This document shows, in pieces, positions 42,395 through 55,038 of a DNA stretch of 64,000 bases; the first letter of the stretch is position 1; every line of letters begins with the position of its first letter. The notes under the pieces were generated by a model, which saw only the letters and a program-made list of their open reading frames with translations, was not told the DNA's origin and did not search any database. This DNA is from Amyloporia xantha. Taxonomy: Eukaryota; Basidiomycota; Agaricomycetes; Polyporales; Adustoporiaceae. The stretch covers positions 1,550,001 to 1,614,000 of the forward strand of contig JAYKKR010000004.1 in the NCBI GenBank assembly GCA_036971615.1, given 5' to 3'. The position numbers were made by a program, and so were the translations under genes.

Positions 42395-45170
42395 TCCATC
42401 TGCGAAGTCGAAGATATGACATGTTTCTAGTGTCCCGGTCTAGATATTTCGTACTCGGTATGGTTGTTAGGTGCGCCATTGGATCGTACATCACTTGTCA
42501 GACCACGGAATCGTTGATAGGGTCGAACGGCGAGGCTACGCTCGGATCGTAGATATGCCTTCAGCCTAGTATATACACGAATGGACCTTTACGTTTAAAT
42601 CAAATGCCTTCTCTCAGATTGAATACATATTTTGAAACCAGCTTATTCCTTGCGATCGAATGTGCATTTTCGGGTCGAACATATGGCGACAGATTGAACC
42701 TACTATATTGAGATCATCCGTATAACTTCGGGTGATGCGTATTGGATCGCAAATCGCGTTTTAGACCAGAGTCTGTGATGAGATTCGAGACGAAGCGGGT
42801 GATAGGTTCGAATCGTATACTATGTCTTCGAACTGAATCAGAACTGCGGTATCAGGATGGATTGGACCCTCGCTTTCAGATCGTATATATATATTAAAAT
42901 CGAATATGCGCTTCTCGGGTAGAACATATTCCTTCAGATTCAAATTCTGGATGACTTGTCATATGTGTAACCAATTCGAAAACCGGACTCATTCACTGAA
43001 ATTTGCGAGCCGATCACGATCTGGTGTCGATCGCACATGGCGCGGCACCCTCTTGGTCGACATCTCGCTCCTAAGTCTTCACCTCTACCGTTACCGCCAG
43101 CTAGACTTGAAGCCCCTCGCCTCCGTCGTGAACGATTGCCGTGGCAGGGTTAGAAGGCTTCTAGTACGATTATGCCTCTGCCTGGAGCTTTCACAGCCCG
43201 CAGGATGAGGGCGCGGGCTCCAGCGTTCGAGCTGTCTTGCATATATGTGTTCAGATTGACAGCACTGAGGTTGTTTGGGGTGAACAGAAATGGCGATGCG
43301 AGAGCGACGGGAGGATAGCGTCCTGACAGAGGGGACGAGAAGAGAGAAGACATCCGAGGATCGGGAATGTGGAAGCACGTACCTGTGCGAGCGCGCGCGA
43401 GGTTGATCTTCTCGTAGCCGACAAGAACGGGACAGTGGGGTGGCTTAGCATTTAGGTGAGTCCTCGTGCATCATAACCGGACGTGCTATACTCACAGCTC
43501 ATTTACGTTCACAGTGAAGGCTGCGCGTTCTCGGCGAGTACCAGTGCATGCTCTTTGTGCAATGCGCAGGAAATGCGCTCGTGCACGTTTTCGGAACGGA
43601 GCGTGGAAGATGGACGTAGAGGCCTCGACTTTGGGAGGTACGCGTCACTGCCGGGGCAGGGACTCGCTCGCTACCAGCGCTGCGGGAACCGTTTTGCCGT
43701 TCACTGGGCAGAGTGGTGCACTGGGGACAACGTTGCTCCAGCGTGAACAGGACCGAGTGTATTCAGCTCGGACGATACTCTGCCGTCGGGCTTCCCAGCC
43801 CACTCGTGTCAACGCCGTTCGCAGTCGCAGCGGTTCCCCTGGTACTCAAACTCGAGTCGAACCAGGCACGGTCCACACCTATGGCGTGTCGGCGTTCATA
43901 CACTCAGATCGTTTACAGCCCCGCGCCCGTCTTACTGTGCCCTCAAATCAAACATTCGACCGGGGCCGGTCTCTGCAGGCTGCAGGCTGCCGGTTGCAAG
44001 ACGACTTAGCCATGTCAATGCCCAGCGCCGTCTCCCCGACGGTGCGCCTTCGTTCATCTTCGACATGCAACCGTTCGCACAAACTACAGCTGCAGACGCT
44101 CCCTGCCGCCTCGTTTTCTCTCCCAGCCTCACCGAGACTCACCGCGCCGCGTCGGATCGTATCAGCCCCTTCCAAGCCATCTACCTCAGCTCATCCGCTA
44201 CTTATAGCCCTTCGGGATATGCTCTGTAGGATCGCGCCAAGACGCGATCGCTCTCAGGTATGTGTTGCTTGTTCTATGTATACTTATCATTTGCATTATC
44301 CCGATGTACCCGCCGCTAGAGGACACGTGCCACGTATTGGTCAACGACGGGTGTTACGTCCACCGCGGACACGGCTGCCGCTGCCGACCGGCGAGGCTCA
44401 CGCTGACGACGTGGCGTGTCATCGCACCGTCCATTTGCGATGGACGTTCGAGGTAGGAATGCCGCGTGGCGTCCGCTTCGCTGCATAGCTTTCTTTTCAT
44501 GAAAGTAAGGTACAAAGAGTGAATATATCTGTAAACAGTATTGTCAGTCCGGCCCCTACGGTCAGTCGAGAGAACTCTGATACATAACAACGACATCGAC
44601 GCTCGCATTAAGATCAGCGGCACGCTGCGAAACGCAACGATCGGCCGGTAGGTACCTGTGCCACGGGCTGAGCTCGAGCTCATAATATACCTGTTTACTC
44701 TGATTGTCAGCTCGAGCCCTGCAGAGCGTTGAGCAAACGAACGTATCCATGGATACTAACGATGTGAGTAATGCGCTGTAAGATGTACAACGAGATCAGC
44801 GACGCCACGCAAGATAGTAAACCGATCGTCGAGAGCATACCTGAACGAAGGCACAAGGTTAAATTGAATCCCTACTCTCAGATCGAATGTATTCTCTGAA
44901 ATCTACGATGCAGTTTCCTGTAGAATTAACGTTATTCAAACAGTTCAGACGGTGCATATTGGATCATTGGTTTTCGATTCTATATATGTCCAGACCGAGT
45001 ATATGACGTTAGATTTATTCCTTATTATCAGATCAAACATATGTATTTGTTTCTTAGGTTTGAATGTATGTCTTCGATGGAACATGTTCCTTCAGGTCGA
45101 ATGCATGTGCTGCCTTCAGATCATCCACATAGCTTCGGATCGCACGCATTGAATCGTAAACTATATGTCA
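42395..45170. repeat. Right arm of the ~2.8 kb long inverted repeat
   Basis: Reverse complement of 17,130–19,907. One extra G near 43,970 relative to the left arm leaves a 340-codon open frame (43,466–44,488, plus strand) here, while the left copy is split. The product is Arg/Ser/Pro-rich with no known domain, and I think it is a chance open frame in GC-rich DNA. The outer edge is at about 45,170 (near TATGTCAGACC). Confidence 0.88.
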
Positions 45171-46565
45171 GACCAGGTGAATATGGGATCTAACAGAAAC
45201 AATACACTAGACTATACTCAGATCCAGTATATGTTGGACTTCTCGTCTCTGACCTATGCATGTGGATCATGTGATTTGCTCGTTACTTTGATTCTGACCT
45301 TGTTTTATATACACTCGCTCGCACAGCGCAGTATGAAGTTAGTTGAACATGTCATATTCTATGATATATGGTCACGGTGAATTCACCTTGACACCATGTA
45401 CACAAAGGAGCACAAAAAGGCACACAGTCAGACTACAGTGCGCTTGGTACAAATTTATGACAATGAACATTACAAATCTAAACTTCAGAGACCGAGCAAT
45501 CAGAGGCAAGAGTACTGAAGCCTGCCCCAAATGATATATCAAATCCATCATGGAGGCTGGACAACGCACTTTCAACATACATGCTCGCCTTCGGCGCTAC
45601 GGGGAATTGAGACTCGACCAAGGTGGTGTAAATGCCGACCAAGATCAGAGTGCAAATAATGAGCAGGTATATTCCTAACCAGGCGGTGCAGTCCTTCGTC
45701 GGCCAACAGTAGATGTGGCACGCCCATTTATGTGTGAGATTCACTAATAGTCCCCACAAACTGCCGGTAAATAACATGGTCATTTATTGACTTCTCTTTT
45801 GAAAAGCCCCACAAGCCCAGGGAAGAGGTCGACTAGCGGAAGCGCATTGACCGTTTGTTCACGATATTTTACATGAGACAGGTGAAGGAAGGCATCCAAT
45901 TTCCCAACAGTGGTGCGAGTCATTAAAAATTTACAGCTGGGAAGGGAAGGAAAGGGAAGCGGGTTTTCAACATCGACTTTGGACATCAATGGCATGACGG
46001 TGCTGTGCAGGTATGGATGATATAGAAGTGGGAATCTGGTTCGATTGGATGCCATTAGCGCCAGATCGACTCGTGAAACTGTCCGAACCCCAAACGGCTG
46101 AAGCGAAGAGACGAGGTTCTGCCGCAGGTCTTATCGAGGCGGAGAAAGGACCTCTGACACCCCGTGGGAGCCACAAGGTACTGTCAGTAGAGCGTGACAC
46201 GACGGTCAATACTCGTGGGGAAGCAGAGTCGAGCGCGAAACGTCACATGTCATGTGACTGCGTAACTCTACCAGTGTGGTCGACTGCGCCACACTTCATC
46301 TGTCTCACCATTCATATATTCCACTCGACGAGGAACGGAGCCCTGCTACATCTTCCTCATACAGTGCTCACTGTTTTGCTATTAATCACCTGCTGCGCAT
46401 ATTTGAGCAGCACCGCTTTGATTTACCCGTGGGTGGCCCCGCCTTGTATTCCGCTTACGGCTCTGATTTGAACTATTCCCTTTTAGAGCTTTGATCACTC
46501 TGTGGCCTTTCGCTGCATATATCTGTGACCTGTGGCCCGTGGCCTTACAATCTTGCTATAAAACC
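45171..46565. other. Spacer between the repeat arm and the FunK1 gene
   Basis: A weak candidate gene lies on the minus strand at 45,478–45,783 (listed separately). The remainder shows no recognised feature. The last ~200 bp presumably contain the FunK1 promoter. Confidence 0.5.
45478..45783 (-). CDS. Hypothetical small membrane protein, weak candidate
   Basis: A 101-codon frame reads MTMLFTGSLWGLLVNLTHKW, then a hydrophobic segment WLGIYLLIICTLILVGIYTTL long enough to cross a membrane, and an ordinary soluble tail. No family is recognised. It could be an exon of a larger gene continuing towards 46,055 or a chance frame. Confidence 0.3.
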   Translation of the reverse strand: MTMLFTGSLWGLLVNLTHKWACHIYCWPTKDCTAWLGIYLLIICTLILVGIYTTLVESQFPVAPKASMYVESALSSLHDGFDISFGAGFSTLASDCSVSEV

Positions 46566-48863
46566 ATGACGAACTCTACCATGTTCGACTCCGACATCAC
46601 CCTTGTCTCTGGGTCCGGCTGTGGCTGCTCAAGCATGTCTCTTGCAGAAGCCACCCCTCGTAGTAAGAAGTCTCTTCACTGGGTCTCGAATAACAACCAA
46701 TGGCTTGGCAAAGATTCTGATAACTATTGCGGCTGGCACAACGAGATCAAGAAGAAGATCAGTGTCTACCCGGGCAAGGTCGAAGACTTCCTGAAGGACT
46801 TTGCGCCTAGCTCGAAGGCATTCCCCAAGATTCCTAGCTATACCGCAAATCCTTTCGGTGCTCTATTTAGGCAGAAGATTCTTGAAACCGAAAAAATGTA
46901 TACGCCTTTGGTGAGCGTTGCTGCATGTTCAGGGAGTACAATGCTGATGTCAAATACGTCGTAGGTCGCTGGATTCAATACATTATGCTCTAGCTTCCCG
47001 GAAAAGAAGCGTCTGCATTTTGTTGACACCAGCAACACAGAGTTTCCTCCCCCGTGCGCTAGATGGACACCCAGCCAAAAAGAAAATAAACCTGACATTG
47101 TTGCACTGACGCCTGGGAAGAGACCTTCCGCGAAGTTGAAAGCCAACGACTGGAAAAATGTTGTGCTCGTCGTGGAAGCCAAAGGGAGCAAGAAGCCCGA
47201 TCCGATGACTGGAGAAAGCGATGAGTGTATGAAGACGCGGCTTCAGCTGACAAGAAATGCGGCGAAGCTTATGTTGGCCCATGGGAGTCTGTGCTGCTTC
47301 ATCATAGGTATCTATGGCTCGACGGCGCGTGTATTCTGCTTTGATCATGCTTCTGCGGTTGCTTCACCGGCATTCGACTACCGGCGACGACATGAGCTAC
47401 TGCGGCGGTTCCTTTGGCGCTTTGTCAATCCTGACTCTGGGACGGTTCTAGGAGGCGACGAACTCTCTTCAATCGCGAAGCCGGCGACGTTGACTTGGGC
47501 GAAGAGAGTTTCCTCCGATTGGCACGACGACGACTGCGAACACAACCGTTTGATCAAGATCCCCGTGACGGTGGCCGGCGAGGAACGATTTGAAGAATAT
47601 CTGCTGCTCCGCTTCCGATCAATCAACTCCAGGGTGTTTTCTCGTTCGACTGTGGTACGGGAAGCTTTGAAAAAAGGTGATAAGAGCGGACGAAGATATG
47701 TCATCAAGCAATCATGGCGGCAAGTGCTCCGGCCCCTTGAGACCAAGTTTTATGAGCGGATCCGGGACTATGCGGTGCGTGAAAATATTCCATTGTTCGG
47801 AATTGCGGGATTGGTGTGCGGCGTGGACCTTGGAGAACACATGTCAGATCTTCATCTCACGCGATCATCTGCGTACCGCGACAGCAAGAACGCTGCCCTT
47901 GGCGAACGCAGTCAAATGTATCTGGTGCTGGATACAGTGGGTCAGCCACTCTCGAAGTTCGATTGCACGAGGACGCTTGTTGAAGCGATTCGCGATGCTA
48001 TTAGAGGCACGTACTTGTGTCTGCCTGTGTCGAACGCAAAATAATTATGTGGTGGGGTTTCAGGTCATGAATTGGCATACAAGGCTGGTGTTTTGCATCG
48101 TGACGTCAGCTGTGGGAACGTGATGATCGCCACCAACAAGCCGTTCAAAGGATTTATTCATGACTTCGACTATAGCAGTCTTATTGACAGTTCCGCGGAT
48201 GTTGATATTGCTCTGACGACAGAGGAACTAGAGATGTCCAATTCCAGAAAAGCAGAACTAAGAGAGCGAACGGTGAGTTCTGTCATCTGTATACGTCCAT
48301 GGTTTTTTCATCCGTGATCACAGGGTACATTCGAGTTTCTTGCTACTGAACTGCTCGACATGCAGGAGCCTGTGATACACACAGTTCATCACGATCTCGA
48401 ATCCTTCTACTGGCTCTTCATATGGATCGTGCTGCGACATACCAAGCATAATCATTTCGACGGCATTTATGCATGCACCAAGCTCTTTGGCTCACAAGAT
48501 GAGGAAATAGCTTCCAGTTTGAAGCGTAGCTGGCTTGGGAAAAATCGACATTCATTCAGCGTGGATAATAGCCCACCACTGAGTCAACTGCTGGATCACT
48601 TGAAACTTCTCCTGTGCAAGAGTATGACGTGGCCTTTCTCACCTGTCGAAGCGGTCCCAATCACGTACGCGTCGATGTTGGCCATCTTCGACGAAGCACT
48701 CACAATGGAAGGATGGCCCGAGAACGACGCTGCTATTCCTTTCATACCTCCCACTGGCGAGCCGAAGAAAGACGAGAAACGTGGAGCTAGCTCGAAGCGA
48801 CCCAGACCGAACGCACCAGATGATCTGGCCGATGCCAGGTCCTCGAAAAAGGCAAGGAAGTAG
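46566..48863 (+). CDS. FunK1-type fungal protein kinase
   Basis: Four exons (46566–46910, 46965–48006, 48064–48272, 48324–48863) give 711 residues without a break. Kinase hallmarks are present: YVIKQSWRQ with the likely ATP-binding Lys, GVLHRDVSCGNVMI as the catalytic loop (HRD…N), and GFIHDFDYSS with DFD in place of DFG, as usual in the FunK1 family. LHTVHHDLESFYWLFIWIVL-type sequence and DEALTMEGWPEND also fit. FunK1 kinases are expanded in mushroom-forming fungi; their substrates are mostly unknown. The C-terminus has a basic run (KRPRPN…SSKKARK) that could direct it to the nucleus. The second intron uses a GC donor (GCACGT at 48007). The decayed paralogue at 52.8 kb has GTCAGT there, which supports the splice choice. 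Confidence 0.9.
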
Positions 48864-49498
48864 AGCTCGAGCTCTGGTTTAGGCGAATCGGTCGGTTAGC
48901 GGATTGAGAATGGACCCGTACTTTTACTCATCGATTTTACAGTCTACTAGGATCCATTGTCGTTTTTATTGTAGGTACTATACTAGTTTGATCCCCGTCC
49001 CTCAGGATTCTTTACGATCTATAGCGATCTGGACATTTGCTTTCGAACGCATTTTTCATCATTTATCTTTATTTTTATTCCAGATAGAATATCGTAGTGC
49101 ATTCAGTTTTTACACCAACAAGGCGTGCATCTTACGTGAGCTTGAGTATCAGGGTGTGAACCTCCAGAACGACGACCTGTAATCCAAAATCCCTCTTCAC
49201 AGAAGCTGCTCTACTAGTTTTATGCTCGTCAGTCTATTAGTCTTGTAGCGGACGTCTTCCCGAGCCAGCGTTCTTGGCGACTACTTTATTGAGGAGCCCG
49301 ATCGCGAATGATCGGTCCGATCATATACGTGCACCGAGTAAACGCCGAGTTGCCTCGCTCCCACCATTTACTGGCTCTGGTAAGTCCCTCTCACGGTCAG
49401 GAGGCCCCCTCCCCGTATCCGCAATACAGTCGTACAGGACTCGCTCACGTACCGTGCACTCGAGGCTACCCAACGCCTCAACTACACTCTAAGCAAAT
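48864..49498. other. Intergenic region between kinase and aldo/keto reductase
   Basis: No gene seen. It should hold the kinase 3' end and the reductase promoter. Confidence 0.5.
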
Positions 49499-51079
49499 AT
49501 GCCCTGGGATCTCATTCCGCTCAATAACGGTCAGTCTTCGTCCGCATCGCCCAATTCACGCTAAGCGACACCGCGAGCACGTCGCTACTAATATCTCATC
49601 ACACGAACAGCAACCAGCATCCCGAGCATTGCCTACGGGACGTGGACGCTTGGCGGCGGCCAGTGGTGCATCGACAATGTCGATCAAGCTGTGTCAGTGG
49701 GCTTCACGCACATCGGTACGTCGTTCGTTAAGTGTTGACGACCGACACTTACATACCAGTCCCAGACACCGCGCAGGGCTACCGCAACGAGCGCGAAGCA
49801 GGCCTCGCCATTCGTGATGCAGGCCTCGCGCGCTCCGATATCTTCATCACGACCAAGTACTCCGGCCTCGGCGGGCTTGATATTGCGACCTCCATACGCA
49901 ACAGCGTCGACAACGTATGTCCGTGACTTTCTCTCTTAGTGTCCACGTACGCTGACCGGCGGGTGTGCGATCGCGGACAGCTCGGCGTCGAGTACGTCGA
50001 CCTCTACCTCATCCACAACCCGCGCCTGGCCTGGCCCGACATCCCCACCGCATGGGCCCAGATGGAGCGCGTGCAGAATGACGGGCTTGCCAAGTGCGTA
50101 CACTGGCATTGTTCGTTTTTACTCCATACCTCACATTACCTCCTCATGGCACACCTCCTGCAGGAGCATCGGCGTGAGCAACTTTGACATCCGGCAGCTA
50201 GAGACGCTCCTCGCGAGCGCGAAGATCAAGCCGGTTGCGAACCAGGTGCGGTGCCCCTCTGTCCCCATCCCCACCCTTGCCATCCGCATCTCCGCATCCT
50301 GACCCACTCCAGATCCTCTTCCACCCGTACGTCCTCCCCGCACAGCTCCCCGTCGTCGAGTATGGCGCCCAGCACGGCATCGTGAGCGAGGCCTACTCCG
50401 TCCTCATGTGCGTCGTGCGTCTCTCGCGGCCCCCTGCCCCGCCGCTGTCCTATTCGTTGTGCTGTGCGCTCATTGGATGCATAATTCGCTGCCAATCGTC
50501 GTCTTCGATCATCAACTCGCTTTCAACCTGACACGAACCATGATCCGGCTCCGAACACACTCCGGACGACCACAGCCCACTCCGGAGCCAGCCTGGGGGC
50601 CCCGTCGATGCGCCCGTGCAAGCGGCCGCGGACCGTCTCGGCGCGCAGCCAGAGCAGGTGCTGCTCGCGTGGGCGAAGGCGAAGGGCGTCGTAGTCGTAA
50701 CGTACGTGTTGGTTTCTTCCTTTCCATTTCGTGTCATGTAACAATAAATAACAACGTCTTCAAAAAATCGAGTCGAACTGAGCTGATACAGTTACTAGGT
50801 CGAGCACGAAGCAGGAGCGCCTGGAAGGATATCTTGCTGCAGGCGATTTTGGTGTGTTCGCTTACTGGCCACTTCCACCCTAGCACCCACTCATTGACCG
50901 CTTCTCGCTAACCCCATTCAGAGCTCACAGAGAATGAGATCGCATCCATCGACGCCGCAGGGACGCTGGGTGCGCGGAGAGTATCTGCGCGCACGTTCCT
51001 CCGGCGCGCAGCGGGCGCGGCGCTTGTGGGCGCAATAGTGCTCGGGGCGTGTAGCTACATGGGGGTGGAGATTTTGTAG
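49499..51079 (+). CDS. Aldo/keto reductase with a hydrophobic C-terminal tail
   Basis: Starts at ATG 49499 (MPWDLIPLNN), stops at 51077–51079, and is interrupted by about eight short introns. The order follows the AKR barrel: SIPSIAYGTWTLGGGQW; DTAQGYRNE with catalytic Asp and Tyr (the Asp codon spans an intron); IFITTKYSG with catalytic Lys; YVDLYLIHNPRLAWPD with catalytic His; GVSNFDIRQLETLL; VANQILFHPYV; QVLLAWAKAKGVVVVT; SSTKQERLEGYLAAGDF; and ELTENEIASIDAAG. All four tetrad residues are present, so an NAD(P)H-dependent carbonyl reductase is likely, of unknown substrate. After the barrel comes RTFLRRAAGAALVGAIVLGA and CSYMGVEIL, a basic stretch followed by about 20 hydrophobic residues at the very end, which looks like a tail anchor. 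Splicing around 50.4–50.6 kb is the least certain part. Confidence 0.85.
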
Positions 51080-52439
51080 GTTTCTCTGCTTGTACATGGA
51101 CAAATTGAGTCACTGGGCGTGGGTGATGTTAGTGTAGGCTGGATCTGTGGACTCGCGGATTGTGTAGTATATGTGCTGTTAGTGCTGTATCTGTGACTTG
51201 GTGCGTTCGAACCATGCATCCGCTGCTTGCGGACTTCTTACGGACGTATCGTGTTAGTATCCCATACAAACTTGCGCTATATCACGCCCACTGGCACGTC
51301 GTTGTATCGTATCACTTTCGTGCTGATCCGAGTGTGGTTGGGTGTTCGAATCCACCAGCAGCTAGACACAGAAAATGCTAGTTCAGAACTGTACAGATGC
51401 ATCTGACACCTGATCGTTATGTATCCTACATACTGTCACGGGATGCAATTCTCCCACCAGGTTTTCGGACGCGGCAATATCCGAGATCACGAGGAGGACA
51501 CGTGATCTTGTTGACACGCCTGCGTCGCCTCTTCTGCTCTACATTTCCATCCTTCAGATATGTACATAGAGTATACGTAGTTGATGAGACAAGCGAAAGA
51601 GACAGGAATTGCTATTAGATGTGTCCGCCATCATTGCATGGCAGACAGTACATGAGAACTGGTTAGCTTAAGAAGGTTGCCAGCAGTGGTCTTGTGAAGT
51701 ATGTGTGGAGTTGGTATGCAAGCAATTCAACATGGCTGTTGAAGACGCATGACTCATGGTGATTGAGGGGCATAATGAGCTATAACAGTCAACTGGAGAG
51801 CTTGGAGGTGCCAGCTCACAATTTTTTGGGTTATCTATTCATTTTTCCCTAGTGTTAAGTATGGAAGCTCAGTGAGCTGTGCACACACGGTGTGATCACA
51901 GCCCAATATGTGCCCATCTTGAATTTTCAGCCCAGATGTGCGAACCGTGTAGGTATCAGTCGAAAATCTCCCATTTTATCCTATGTATGTTGCATTCTTT
52001 AGACTTCAAGTCTCAACTTATAATGCTGACGGTGCGCGGCTTGGTATGTATTATCAGTTTATCTAGATCTAAGCGCCCGTAGATCTCCGCGTCCGAAAAC
52101 CTGGTGGGAGGATTGCATGCTCTCATACTGTCATCGACCCCATACACAGGACCGTCGGCCAACTTGCTACAGGGATGTCCGTGAAAGCGCGTGTTCTATT
52201 ATGAAATGCTCTGATGTGAAGAAGACCTCTCCTGCACGAACTGTGGATTTTTGTTTTGCAAAGTAGACAAAGACGATATCGGTAACTGATTGACTTAGAC
52301 ACGACAGTGACAGTTCAGAATAAGGAGGGCGTCGACTAGGAGTAGCCGCTGCCGAAAGATTCAAAGAACGCCCACAGCACGCGATCATGTGATTTTCAGA
52401 ATACGGGAAGCCTCGGGGAAAGACGATCCTGATTCCTGG
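51080..52439. other. Intergenic region
   Basis: No gene, RNA or repeat supported. A sequence near 51,340 resembles a tRNA B-box but has no matching fold. Confidence 0.5.
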
Positions 52440-53665
52440 CGATGGCAGTGGCCGAAGACATGTCATCAAGTATATATACATGCATATGGCGGTAAGTGCT
52501 CCGGTCCTTCGAGATCACTGGCATAAGTATGTTATCGGTAGATCCAGGATTACGTGGCGCGTGAAAGCATTGCATTGTTCAGGAATCAGGATTGCTCGTT
52601 CAGTGGCAGTGTCCGGCTTTGGGTAACATGTGTCGACCCTTGACCTCTCGCCGAGTCGCATTCATCTGTGTGCCACTAAAGCTAGGGCGCTGCCCTGGGA
52701 GAACGTATTCTAATGTGTCTGGTGTTGGACACGGTAGGTCAGCCACTCTCCGAGTTCGATTGCACGAGAACTCTTGTTGAAGCGATTCGCGACGCCATAA
52801 AAGGTCAGTGTTTCATTATGGCTGCCGGTGTTGAATAACTAAATAGTTGTGTGCCGTGGATTTAGGTCATCGGGCGGCATACAAAGCTGGTGTCTTGCAT
52901 GGCGACATCGGCTATGGGAACGTGATGATCGCCACCAACAAGTCGTTCAAAGGTTTCATCGATGACTTCGACGATAGTAGCCTCGTTGACAGTTCTACGG
53001 ACGGCGGTATTGCTCTGTCATCCGAGGAAATGAAGATGTCCAACTCAAGAGAAATGGAACTGAGGGAGCGAAGCGTGTGTTCTGTCATTAGAAGATTCCA
53101 TGGTTTTTCTAATTGGCGATCACAGGGCACCATCGCGTTCCTTGCTGTTGAATTACTTGACATGCATGAGCCTATTACACATAAAGTCCAGCACGATCTT
53201 GAATCCTTTTACTGGCTCCTCATATTGATCGTCCTGTGGCACACAAAGCACGATCATTTCGATGGCGCTTATGCATGCGATGACCTTTTTGGCGTACAGG
53301 ATGATTCCACGGCCCAGGCTGTGAAAAAAAGCTGGTTCATGGATTCTGCCGTAGGCGTACATGGCAATCCGCCTCTGACTCACCTCCTTGCTCGCCTGAA
53401 GGATTTTGTGAACTCCAGCATGCCGTGGACACCCCTTGCGACTCCGCTCACATATGAGTCGATGTTGGCCGTCTTTGATGAAGCGCTTGATATGGATAGA
53501 TGGCCCGAGGATGACTCTGCTCTTCCATTTGGCGTTGCTTCAGCCATTCCCGACAGCCAAGCATCAGATGGAGACGTTCGCACACGATCAAAGCAGGCCA
53601 GGGATGATAGCGATAATGATGCTGCCGAAGCGCAGGACTCGAAGGAGATGGGCACATCAAGCTAG
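52440..53665 (+). pseudogene. Decayed second FunK1 kinase copy
   Basis: The stretch from about 52,850 aligns residue by residue with the 48.06–48.86 kb exons of the intact kinase: AAYKAGVLHGDIGYGNVMIA, KGFIDDFDDSSLVDS, KVQHDLESFYWLLILIVLWH and DEALDMDRWPEDDSALPFG. The catalytic-loop Arg is Gly (HGD for HRD) and the Ser-Cys of DVSCGN is Ile-Gly-Tyr. The upstream region (52.44–52.85 kb) retains only fragments such as a VLDTVGQPLSEFDCTRTLVE-like stretch in shifting frames. The N-terminal two-thirds is missing, so this is a truncated duplicate. The 3' part remains open to the stop at 53,663–53,665. Confidence 0.8.
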
Positions 53666-55038
53666 AATTCAGGTTTGAGTCCCGAATCCAAGAGTTGAAC
53701 GAGAGTAGAGTGTGTGATCTAACGGGTAATTCTTCTCAGTTTACAGTCACAGCACTGTCCATTCACATCTTCATTACATCTACCCGTATTTCTGGCTACT
53801 ACTCCCTTCGATTGTTTTGGATGACGTTGCGCGCCATTGTTCGACAAAGCTGTGCTTCGCAGACGTACCGGATGTCCCCTCGAGCTCCATTGATCCGTCA
53901 TCCGCGATTCGCCTACGATAGCCCTACAAAACCCGCCTTGAGTTGCTTTGACCGATGTACCAACTCGACCCTGACGTACTAGTCCCGAGGGTTTGGGCCT
54001 ATGGAACAATGCACCGTTGCCGATGTCTCTCACTGGACCTTTGCACACTTGCTAGATTTGTCTCCATTGCATTATGCCATTTTGCCCGGATCTTCCCAAG
54101 AGGGTGCTCGCATCTCCTCGTGCCTTCGCAGTCTAATTGTACCCTGATCGACCATGAGAGCGTCTTCCAGCCGTACGCGCGACCATTATCGCTCCTCATC
54201 GTGTAGTTTCTTATCAACGCCTACACCCTACACCCCAAATCGATCGCTGCTCCCCGTTCTTCGATTATGTGCATGGTCAGGGTCGGTCGCTTCCCTATCG
54301 CCCGGTGGGCGAATATGTGTGTGTTCTTGTGGGAACGCCGCCGTCGCATGCTGTTCGCCAGCTATATATACTGAACTGGTAAGTGATACGATCGGTGTTC
54401 GGCCATACGGCAGTCATCTTCTCGTGCCGGCGCTGCCCTGTATTTGCCCAGCACCACCTACTCTTGTATATTAACACGCCTAGACCCCATTAGATCCCTA
54501 GCAAAGCTGTGAGCGTCGTGTGGTCACTGTTGCGGTCACTGTCAGGGGGCATGGAATTCTCTACCGGCGCACATGAAGCTTTTCTGGCGAGCGCTCATGG
54601 CGGTCTAGGAGTCCTTCGCAGTCTGCCATTCGCGTTCGACAACGCCCACCGGACGGATGCTGTATAGCCTCGTTAGCGATACTCTGCGTGATCGTTATCA
54701 AAGACCCAAGAACAGTGCCAGGTTGGTCGGTCTTGCAAACTCTCAGAGGATCCGCGTAGTATCCGCGTAAGCCTAATCCAAACAGCATTGTATATGCTGG
54801 ATCCCAATAGTATGTGTACGGGTATGCAAATGCAGGTATCTACAGTAATATGTAATAATGATAATGCACGAGATAATGATATGCAAGGTAATAAGTTATA
54901 GACTGCGTGTGGTGAGAGTGAGAGTGAAAGAGGAGTGGAGTAGGGTATATCAAAACGCGAATGATATCCAAGACGGAGAAAGTGAGGTAGTCGATCAGGA
55001 CGGCCTGCGTACTAGCGACGTGCCGCACTTGTCAGGGA
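53666..55038. other. Intergenic region
   Basis: No gene recognised on either strand. A purine-rich low-complexity patch lies at about 54,900–54,940. Confidence 0.5.

Noticed and set aside
43466..44488. A 340-codon open frame in the right repeat arm as a possible gene
   Set aside because: It is broken by one missing base in the otherwise identical left arm, has overlapping open frames on the opposite strand, no domain, and the Arg/Ser/Pro bias expected of GC-rich non-coding DNA.
17130..45170. The long repeats as LTRs of one retrotransposon
   Set aside because: The copies are inverted, not direct, and no reverse transcriptase, integrase or gag sequence lies between them.
51325..51365. B-box-like GTTCGAATCC as a tRNA
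   Set aside because: No matching A-box, anticodon arm or acceptor stem.
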